NCBI GenBank assembly: GCA_964615195.1
Contig: CAZTNG010000071.1
Location: 1-11,959 of the forward strand
Source of the DNA: HGM20899 sp964615195
Lineage (GTDB): Bacteria > Pseudomonadota > Gammaproteobacteria > Enterobacterales > Succinivibrionaceae
Direction: 5' to 3'
Length of the DNA stretch: 11,959 nt
Part shown: piece by piece, positions 5,219 to 11,959 of the stretch
Numbering within the stretch: position 1 is the stretch's first letter
Layout: each line of letters opens with the position of its first letter
Notes under the pieces: model-generated
Told to the model about the DNA's origin: nothing
The model's database searches: none
What the model saw: only the letters and a program-made list of their open reading frames with translations
Program-made: the position numbers and the translations under genes

Positions 5219-7340
5219 ATGCGTTGGAAATTATTAACTTTATCTATAATGGTAGCTTTAGCCGTTTCATCGACTAACGCCATTAGTATAGAAGAGCAGG
5301 AAATTGAGATCCGTGGCCCTGGTGGGGTTGTGAGACCAAATTCTACTACACCGACAACTTACCAGCAAAGAGCTTCATCTACCACTAATGAAAATAGAAA
5401 GCATACGCCTAAGGATGTTAGCAAAAAGGCTGATGAAAAAAAAGGTCTTGAAGCTACACCAAATGAAGTTTGCAAAAAAATGGATTATCCAAAGGATATT
5501 CTAGTTCCAAAGCCTCAAATACCACGTGTTGATTTAAATGGTATTTTTAATCAAATCACTATTTTAAAAGGTGACAATATTATAAAGCTTGCGACTAGGA
5601 GCAGACCTGATGATGGTGTAGCTTTGGATGATTATCAAATTATTGCAGCTCTTTATCGTCAAAATCCTAAATCTTTTGGATCTAATGGACCAATTGCTGA
5701 TAAACAAATTCAAATTCCTACTACTGCAAGAATAGCTCTAGAAGACCCTAATGTTGGTAAGATTATTGAGTCAAAATTTAATGATCACACCATAAAAAAT
5801 TACAAATTGCCAGAGTTAGATTTGCCATGGGCAGAAGAGGATGCTAGCATCGCCGCTTTAAAAAAGCAAAAGGATGAAAGAGAAAAGAAAGTTCATGAGA
5901 TTGATAAGTCATATTTAGATTGCTTAGATAAACTCACAATGGAGGAACAGGCTCGCTTAGCTAAGCTTGAAAAAGCTAAAAATGATGCAAAAACTGAAAT
6001 TCAGCTTGATGACGAAGAGTTAATGATTCCTGATGAGAATGAAACAATTTCTGATAATGGTAAACGAGTTGTTACTTTAAAAGATAATTCTAAGTCAGAG
6101 TCACCTGCAGTAACAGATTTAGATTCCGTTGATAGTGAACAATCATCTAGTGATGATCCAAGTGTAAAAGGTGCGGCTTTGTCTTTTGGTGAAGATACAG
6201 TAACGAATCCTAATAAAAATGAAAGTAAGGAACAAGTAAATGCTGTAAATAATACTGCATTAATGGACAAAATAAGTTCACTAGAGTATCAAAATAAGCA
6301 GTTAATGGAGGATAATGCTCTTCAGCGTCAGCTATTACTTGAATTAAAAGAAAAGTTTGATAATTTCTCTGTTAATCAAGAAAAACAAGTAGAGAAAGCT
6401 TCAGAAGTTGTTCAGAAAGAAATTAGCGATACGAAAGATAGTTCATTAGTTATGTTAATTTCCACTTCCGTTGCAATTTTAATGCTACTAGTTGGTTTGG
6501 GATTTGCTTTACTAAGAATGAAACGAAATAAGATGCGTCAAGCGCTTAGTGAGGATGACGATGTTGGTCCTGATGTTGGTCTAGATGATTTAAATGTTAA
6601 TGTCTTTGACAATTCAATTGGATCAATAAGTGATGATGATTTCAATACTAATGACAATTCAAATGCAACTGCAAAGAAAGTGGATCCTAAGAAGTCTCCT
6701 GAATTATCATCCGATAACATAGGATTAATGCCAGATTTAGAGTCACCAGATGAAGGAATACCAGATTTAGTGGTTGAACATGTAGCACCAACTGATAATC
6801 CTCCTGATTTAGTTCCTCCTCGTTATACTAATAGTGCAAGTACAGGAGATTTAGATGAGTCAGGATTTAAAGATGATTTAAAGAAAATTAAAACTCGCGA
6901 GTCTGAGCCTATTGCTCCTAGTGCTGTGTCAGAGATTGATATTCCAACTCCTAATGTTGCTAGAACTATGGATGATAGTATTGATCTTTCTGAAGATGCT
7001 CCAGAACCAGTTGTTGCAAAAACAGATGAAAATGTAATGGATGAATGGGCATCAGCACTAGAGGAAAGCAAAGAAGCTCCGAAAGCAGAAGCACCACAGA
7101 AAGATGCAGATGTAATGGATGAATGGGCATCGGCACTAGAGGAAAGCAAAGAAGCTCCGAAAGCAGAAGCACCACAGAAAGATGCAGNNNNNNNNNNNNN
7201 NNNNNNNNNNNNNNNNNNNNNNNNNNNNNNNNNNNNNNNNNNNNNNNNNNNNNNNNNNNNNNNNNNNNNNNNNNNNNNNNNNNNNNNATGTAATGGATGA
7301 ATGGGCGTCAGCATTAGAGGATAGCAAGAATAAGAAATAA
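5219..7340 (+). CDS. FimV/HubP-like polar landmark-type protein (with assembly gap)
   Basis: A large membrane protein laid out like FimV/HubP, which organise the cell pole (pili, flagella, chemotaxis) in gammaproteobacteria. From the ATG at 5219 (GGGG at 5205-5208; an upstream TTG at 5165 would spoil the signal peptide): signal peptide cleaved after TNA (residue 21); LysM-like domain at about 105-172 with IAALYRQNPKSFGSNGP; coiled coil at about 349-395; one membrane helix at about 410-432 followed by RMKRNKMR; then a long acidic cytoplasmic region. From residue 605 come 26-residue repeats (VMDEWASALEES...). One hundred Ns (7188-7287) interrupt them. Coding resumes in another frame because the gap length is a placeholder, and it ends in SKNKK with TAA at 7338-7340. 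No FimV C-terminal TPR-type domain is visible; it could only lie inside the gap. A terminator follows at 7365-7399. Confidence 0.8.
7031..7187 (+). repeat. 78-bp in-frame tandem repeats
   Basis: Two full copies (7031-7108 and 7109-7186) differ at only two bases: AAT/GAT in the first codon and TCA/TCG in a serine codon. A third copy starts at 7187 and runs into the Ns. Each encodes 26 residues: a DEWASALEES core and a KEAPKAEAPQKDA linker. The near identity points to recent expansion or gene conversion. Confidence 0.95.
7188..7287. other. Assembly gap of 100 Ns
   Basis: Exactly 100 N characters, the usual placeholder for a gap of unknown size. Since flanking copies belong to a 78-bp repeat, the true missing length should be a multiple of 78 if the array is regular. 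One hundred is not divisible by three, which artificially breaks the frame and creates a false stop at 7298-7300. Confidence 0.95.
7288..7322 (+). repeat. Terminal, diverged copy of the 78-bp repeat
   Basis: After the gap the sequence reads VMDEWASALEDSK before departing into NKK and the stop. It has several substitutions relative to the two upstream copies, typical of an array's edge unit. It confirms that the same gene continues across the Ns. Confidence 0.9.
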
Positions 7341-7364
7341 TCTATTTTAGTTGTTCTCGTAGTG

Positions 7365-7399
7365 AAAAGGCATTTATGTTTAGTCGTAAATGCCTTTTT
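7365..7399 (+). terminator. Intrinsic terminator of the FimV/HubP-like gene
   Basis: AAAAGGCATTTA (7365-7376) pairs perfectly with TAAATGCCTTTT (7387-7398) around a 10-nt loop, ending in a T-run to 7399. It separates the FimV/HubP-like gene from nagA. Confidence 0.88.
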
Positions 7400-7443
7400 A
7401 GTGTTTTTAAGGTTTGGTAGAATACGTTAATAATATTGTGTTT

Positions 7444-7448
7444 GAGGA
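7444..7448 (+). promoter_or_regulatory. Ribosome binding site that decides the nagA start
   Basis: GAGGA lies 8 nt upstream of the ATG at 7457. It rules out the in-frame TTG at 7436, which lies upstream of it. Confidence 0.75.
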
Positions 7449-7456
7449 ATAATAAT

Positions 7457-8497
7457 ATGTTAAACAAATTATATTGTAATTTGGCTGCTGATTTACCTAA
7501 TTTAAAGTTTTTTGCTGATAGTGATCAGGATTATTTCTTAGCTCCGGCGTTCTTGGATATTCAGGTTAATGGTTATGATACTATATCTCTAGATAAGGAA
7601 TTAACTGTTCACGCATTAGAGTGCATGAATGAAAGTATGTTAAGAGATGGTGTTTCGCAATTTGTTCCAACAGTTATATCTAGTTCTTATGAGCACATGC
7701 TAGATACTTTAGAAAACACTCGTGCATTTATGCAAAAGCATCCTAATGTTATTCCTGGAGTACATTTAGAGGGGCCTTTTATTAGCAGTTCAAAGTGTGG
7801 GATACATTCAAAGGAAAATATAAGAAAAATGTCTGCAGAAGACCTAAAACTTATACTTCTCTTTAAGGATGCTATTGCTTATCTTACTGTTGATCCGTTA
7901 TGTCTAGATCAAGATTGTATTAATATTCTTTTGCAAAATGGAATTAAGCTATCTTTAGGGCATACATCTTGTGATTATTCAACGGCTATGGGATTTTTTG
8001 AGAAGGGGGCTTCTATGGCCACACATTTATTTAATGCCATGTCAAAATCTCCTAATGGAAGGAACCCAATGGCTGTAGAAGCTGTTTTAGCTAATAGTAA
8101 AATTTATACTGGTGTGATAGCTGATGGTGTGCATGTATCTTATCCTATGGTAAAAATTGCTTGGAGATTGTTAGGGGATCATTTTATATTAACTACAGAC
8201 GCTTTGTCTGCGGCCGGCGTACAGGATGTAGGTTCCTATGTATCTTTTAGTTTTGCAAATAAGGTGATTTATAACGATCCAATGCATGGCTGTGTTGATG
8301 AAAATGGTACGTTAGCTGGTTCTAGACTAACAATGCTAGATGGTGTTAAAAATCTAGTAGATAACTGTTGTTTATCAGTAGAAGATGCTATATATGCCGC
8401 AAGTGTGGCGCCTAGAAAAGCATTACAAATGCAAGATAATTCAACGTATATTATTTTAGATGGTAGTTTAAATTTAGTTAATATCTTTCATTTGTAA
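7457..8497 (+). CDS. nagA: N-acetylglucosamine-6-phosphate deacetylase (NagA), compact form
   Basis: NagA removes the acetyl group from N-acetylglucosamine-6-phosphate to give glucosamine-6-phosphate and acetate in the cytosol (amino-sugar use and cell-wall recycling). The amidohydrolase barrel is complete: FLDIQVNG, metal-ligand HLEGP (E105), GHTS (H169), ATHLFNAM (H190), IADGVH (H226) and TTDAL (catalytic D248), then DENGTLAGSRLTM. Spacing among these residues (64, 21, 36, 22) equals that of E. coli E131, H195, H216, H251 and D273. At 346 residues it is shorter than E. coli NagA (382): about 26 fewer N-terminal residues and about 11 fewer at the C-terminus, so the small beta domain formed by both ends is reduced. 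No nagB or transporter is adjacent. The kinase gene begins 55 bp downstream with no terminator between, suggesting co-transcription. Confidence 0.92.
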   Translation: MLNKLYCNLAADLPNLKFFADSDQDYFLAPAFLDIQVNGYDTISLDKELTVHALECMNESMLRDGVSQFVPTVISSSYEHMLDTLENTRAFMQKHPNVIPGVHLEGPFISSSKCGIHSKENIRKMSAEDLKLILLFKDAIAYLTVDPLCLDQDCINILLQNGIKLSLGHTSCDYSTAMGFFEKGASMATHLFNAMSKSPNGRNPMAVEAVLANSKIYTGVIADGVHVSYPMVKIAWRLLGDHFILTTDALSAAGVQDVGSYVSFSFANKVIYNDPMHGCVDENGTLAGSRLTMLDGVKNLVDNCCLSVEDAIYAASVAPRKALQMQDNSTYIILDGSLNLVNIFHL

Positions 8498-8552
8498 ATG
8501 ATTTATTATTAATAATTTAGGATAGATTATTAGGTGCTAGTTAGGAATAAAA

Positions 8553-11243
8553 ATGTCTAATAATACAACAATAATTAATGTTTTTTCCAAAAAACTAAAA
8601 ACAATATTAAATATAAAAAGTAATTTTGTTTCAATAAAGCTTAAGCAAAACCAAGAAGTAAATGGTATATATAAAGTAATAGAAATGATTTCTGTTAGTT
8701 CTGGAGAAGCTGATTTATACAAGGTTTTAGATTTAAGAAATGGATCTATATGTGTTTTAAAGCTTTTTAGAAGAAAACAGGCTATTAAAGCTGAAATATT
8801 AGATAAGTTACTTAAGCTTGATAATCCTAATGTTGCTGATTTTTTGGATAAAGGTGAAATTCAGGGTTTCCCGTATATTGTTATTCCTTTTTATAAGAAT
8901 AATAGTTTAGGTTCTTATATTGAGCAGGGAATACGTTTTAATGTAGACGAATTGAAAGGGCTAATTATTCCTTCCATAGCAGATGGACTTAAAGCAATCC
9001 ATGACGAGGGGATTATTCACAAAGATCTTAAGCCTTCAAATTTGATGATTTCTAACGATCAAGAACATATTGTTTTGATAGACTTTGGCATTAGTTCTAT
9101 GACAAAGGGTAATACTATTGTGGTTACACAAACAGGTAAATCCCCTTTTTATAGTGCTCCTGAAACTAATACTGGTTTATTTTTAGATGATTCTGACTAT
9201 TATTCTTTGGGTATAACGTTATATGAGCTTGTTACAGGGTTTACACCATACCAAAATATCAATATTGAGAATCTTGCAGGTTTTGCTCAAATTCAGAAGA
9301 TTCCCTTTCCTGAAGGATTTAATCAGGATCTAAAAGCATTGATTGAAGGTCTAACATATAAAGATATATCAAACAGAAATGATAAGTCTAATCCTAATAG
9401 GCGTTGGGGTTATGAAGAAATCCAAAAATGGCTTAAAGGTGAAAGACAACCAATTCCAGGGTATGTTGCCACTATAGAAGATCAACAAAGAGTTATTCCT
9501 AATAATATAAATAAAATGCCTTATATTTTTGATGGCGAAACATTTTATGATAATAAGGAATTGGTTGAAGCTTTACTACTTTCTTGGGATCTTGGTTTGA
9601 AAGAACTATTCAGAGGATCATTAGTACGCCATTATGAGTTATTAGAGAATGAAATTTTTGTAAATATTTGTAAACAAGCAGATCATTTATATCAGCTTAG
9701 TTCTGAAAATAGTGAAATTGCTTTTATGAATGCTATGTATGGATTAGAGCCTGATATTACTAAGCTTTATTGGCAGGGTTTAAGCTTTGACTCCTTATAT
9801 GCGTATGGTTTGGCTTTGTTAAAGGAATTAAAGCAACCTAATCCAAGAGAATTATTGATTAATTCTGCAAGTACTCTTTTAAGTAAAGGGATACTGAAGA
9901 GTTATGTTAAATTAACGAGAGTAGATAATAAGGAATATTTTTTAGAGTTAATCAAAAATAATACAAGTTTACTAACTCAAAATCCTTTACCTCCTTTAGC
10001 TCAAGCACAACGTTTAGGTAATGCATTAACTAATAGAAGCTTTATAAAATTAAAAGATACATGCTTTGAAAGCATTGCAGAATTTAATGATTTTATAGGT
10101 TCTCTATACAGTAAAAATTTACAAGAATTTGCGAACTTTTGTGAAAGTAATAAGGTAGATTTAGAATTACAAAAAAATATTTTTTCTGGTGAACAATTAA
10201 AGGATTTTACAAAAAATCTAATTAATGAAAATAATACTTTGACTATAGGTTCAGCTGAAGCTCATTATTATTTTAAAAATGCACGTGATATCAGTTTATA
10301 CATTGATACTTTGTTAAGTCAAAATCGTTGTCAGGAGCTTTTAAAGTTTAAATCTAACTGCACTGATTCTATGGAAGATTTATTATCAAAGGTTTCCATA
10401 GAAGATCAACAAGCTTTACAACTTTGCTTACAAAAATGTAATGAGTTGTTTTATTTTGGAGATTTCGTTTTTAGTAATGTGGAATCTTTTATTGAATATG
10501 TCAAACAAATGAAACCTAGTGCAAAAGCTCAAGACTTTTTGATGGAACACAGAAGTGAGCTTACTGCTATATACAAAAAACAGGTGCCAGCTAAACAGCA
10601 ATTAATATTATCAAAGCTAGGTTCTTTATGGCTTTTGCAGGTTGGTAGCTATACTAAGTTTGGTAATTATTATTGTGGAAAACACAATACTTTTATTGGT
10701 TTGATATCCCGTTTATCTCGTATAAGTAGTTCGCTTAAGCCAAAGGAACCAATAGAGTGGTTGGTATTAGCTCTTGAGCCTAATAGAGTTTTATTACTTT
10801 CAAAGGAAGGTCTTGCACCAATGGCTTTTAATGAGAATTATGGTTGTACGAGTTGGGATAAGTGTTCTTTGAGATCTTGGTTAAATGAAGAGTTTTTGAA
10901 TGACGCTTTTAATGAAGATGAACGTAATTCTATTATTCCTATTACCATAGAAAATTCTAGAGGTGGAATTAGTGTTAAGGATAAGGTTTTTTTATTAAGT
11001 ATTGATGAGGTAAATCAATACATTAAAAATAAAGAAAACTTGATTTGTTGTCCAACAAACTATGCAAAGCATAAGGGTGTATATGTAAACAATAATAATA
11101 ATTGTTGTTGGTGGTTGAGATCTTCAGGTGCAAGTTTATTTTATGCTATATATGTTAATGGTGCTGGAGACATTTACAAAGAAGGTAATAACGTAGATTA
11201 TACTAATAATGCAGTTAGACCTGCTATTTGGATGAAGATATAG
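8553..11243 (+). CDS. Ser/Thr protein kinase with C-terminal DUF6273 domain
   Basis: A large 896-residue protein. Residues 1-40 are basic. A Hanks-type kinase follows: a degenerate Gly-rich loop (SVSSGEADLYKV), ATP lysine K70 in CVLKLF, a probable C-helix E81, catalytic HKDLKPSN (D158, HKD instead of HRD), DFG (177-179), SAPE (to E204) and DYYSLGITLYEL, ending near residue 300. All catalytic residues are present, so activity is likely. Residues about 322-365 (YDNKELVEALLLSWDLGLKE and on) recall a helical segment seen after the kinase domain in related bacterial proteins. A long helical region to about 730 is unrecognised. Residues 732-896 match DUF6273: IEWLVLAL, LRSWLNEEF, DKVFLLSIDEVN, CWWLRSSG, and NNAVRPAIWMKI. 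There is no signal peptide or membrane helix, so it is cytoplasmic. TTAGGA 6 nt upstream supports the ATG. The target is unknown. Confidence 0.85.
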   Translation: MSNNTTIINVFSKKLKTILNIKSNFVSIKLKQNQEVNGIYKVIEMISVSSGEADLYKVLDLRNGSICVLKLFRRKQAIKAEILDKLLKLDNPNVADFLDKGEIQGFPYIVIPFYKNNSLGSYIEQGIRFNVDELKGLIIPSIADGLKAIHDEGIIHKDLKPSNLMISNDQEHIVLIDFGISSMTKGNTIVVTQTGKSPFYSAPETNTGLFLDDSDYYSLGITLYELVTGFTPYQNINIENLAGFAQIQKIPFPEGFNQDLKALIEGLTYKDISNRNDKSNPNRRWGYEEIQKWLKGERQPIPGYVATIEDQQRVIPNNINKMPYIFDGETFYDNKELVEALLLSWDLGLKELFRGSLVRHYELLENEIFVNICKQADHLYQLSSENSEIAFMNAMYGLEPDITKLYWQGLSFDSLYAYGLALLKELKQPNPRELLINSASTLLSKGILKSYVKLTRVDNKEYFLELIKNNTSLLTQNPLPPLAQAQRLGNALTNRSFIKLKDTCFESIAEFNDFIGSLYSKNLQEFANFCESNKVDLELQKNIFSGEQLKDFTKNLINENNTLTIGSAEAHYYFKNARDISLYIDTLLSQNRCQELLKFKSNCTDSMEDLLSKVSIEDQQALQLCLQKCNELFYFGDFVFSNVESFIEYVKQMKPSAKAQDFLMEHRSELTAIYKKQVPAKQQLILSKLGSLWLLQVGSYTKFGNYYCGKHNTFIGLISRLSRISSSLKPKEPIEWLVLALEPNRVLLLSKEGLAPMAFNENYGCTSWDKCSLRSWLNEEFLNDAFNEDERNSIIPITIENSRGGISVKDKVFLLSIDEVNQYIKNKENLICCPTNYAKHKGVYVNNNNNCCWWLRSSGASLFYAIYVNGAGDIYKEGNNVDYTNNAVRPAIWMKI

Positions 11244-11307
11244 CTTTTTGCAAAAAACATTAAGTAGATTTTAATGAAATATTAGCATTTAATAGATTTT
11301 TTGATAT

Positions 11308-11343
11308 TTAAAAAGGCATAATTAGTTTTTCTAATTATGCCTT
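11308..11343 (-). terminator. Intrinsic terminator between convergent genes
   Basis: AAGGCATAATTAG (11313-11325) and CTAATTATGCCTT (11331-11343) form a perfect 13-bp stem with a T5 loop. On the minus strand the stem is followed by TTTTTAAAT, so it best serves the His-rich lipoprotein gene. On the plus strand only two Ts follow, so it would be weaker for the kinase transcript. Confidence 0.85.
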
Positions 11344-11381
11344 AATAAAAAGTATCAAATATTAATATTTATTCAATATGT

Positions 11382-11792
<411 letters not shown>

Positions 11793-11911
11793 CTAGTATC
11801 CCCTCATAATTATTAATGTTTTATTAAAGTTGTTTAATAACATCGTGCAATTTTAAATTGTTTTAATACTACTTAGATGTTTATAGTCATTTTAAGTTCA
11901 TAAATTTTGTA

Positions 11912-11944
11912 TTAGGTCGCTATTATTTTAGCGGCCTAACTTTT
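11912..11944. terminator. Hairpin near the right edge
   Basis: TTAGGTCGCTA (11912-11922) pairs with TAGCGGCCTAA (11929-11939), 11 pairs with one G-U wobble, around a 6-nt loop. TTTT follows at 11941-11944 on the plus strand. No plus-strand gene precedes it after the kinase, so it may be the end of a minus-strand gene beyond the window; direction is uncertain. The region 11806-11911 shows no gene, only an AT-rich palindrome at 11848-11860. Confidence 0.5.
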
Positions 11945-11959
11945 GGCAAAATTCCAAGG

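Noticed and set aside
7288..7300. Premature stop or genuine frameshift in the FimV/HubP-like gene
   Set aside because: The shift coincides exactly with a 100-N placeholder, and the repeat motif continues in another frame to a sensible stop.
6823..7327. Minus-strand open frames across the repeat region and the Ns
   Set aside because: They are low-complexity shadows of the 78-bp repeats that depend on the Ns being read through, with no start signals.

Overview
The window is AT-rich bacterial DNA that most resembles a host-associated, probably anaerobic gammaproteobacterium. The evidence is a PurT very close to the enterobacterial enzyme, FimV/HubP-like LysM proteins (a gammaproteobacterial family), a DUF4250 protein, and a kinase ending in a DUF6273 domain that is common in gut bacteria. 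Succinivibrionaceae or another Aeromonadales relative is my best guess from style alone. The 100-N run at 7188-7287 marks a draft scaffold.

Layout. Bases 1-410 hold the 3' end of an unidentified plus-strand gene and its terminator. On the minus strand are a DUF4250 gene (554-742), a terminator (778-799) and purT (829-2019), which has a good promoter at 2094-2122. A gene-poor stretch (2020-2595) follows, with several inverted repeats. Then come three plus-strand genes for exported proteins: a Sel1/TPR-like periplasmic protein (2596-3606), an acidic periplasmic protein with a C-terminal LysM/FimV-like domain (3750-4880), and a FimV/HubP-like polar-landmark-type protein (5219-7340). The last has a periplasmic LysM domain, one membrane helix and an acidic cytoplasmic tail that ends in 78-bp tandem repeats interrupted by the assembly gap. 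After a strong terminator come a compact nagA (7457-8497) and, 55 bp later with no visible terminator, a large Ser/Thr protein kinase with a C-terminal DUF6273 domain (8553-11243). A convergent minus-strand gene encodes a His-rich, Gly/Pro-repeat lipoprotein (11382-11792). A hairpin closes the window.

How the genes may work together. purT and nagA are ordinary metabolic genes (purine synthesis and amino-sugar recycling). The two LysM/FimV-like proteins share a related domain with different topology and probably act at the cell envelope or pole. nagA and the kinase may be co-transcribed. The points most worth following up are the collapsed repeat array and missing C-terminal domain of the FimV/HubP-like protein, the kinase-DUF6273 fusion, and the poly-His lipoprotein.
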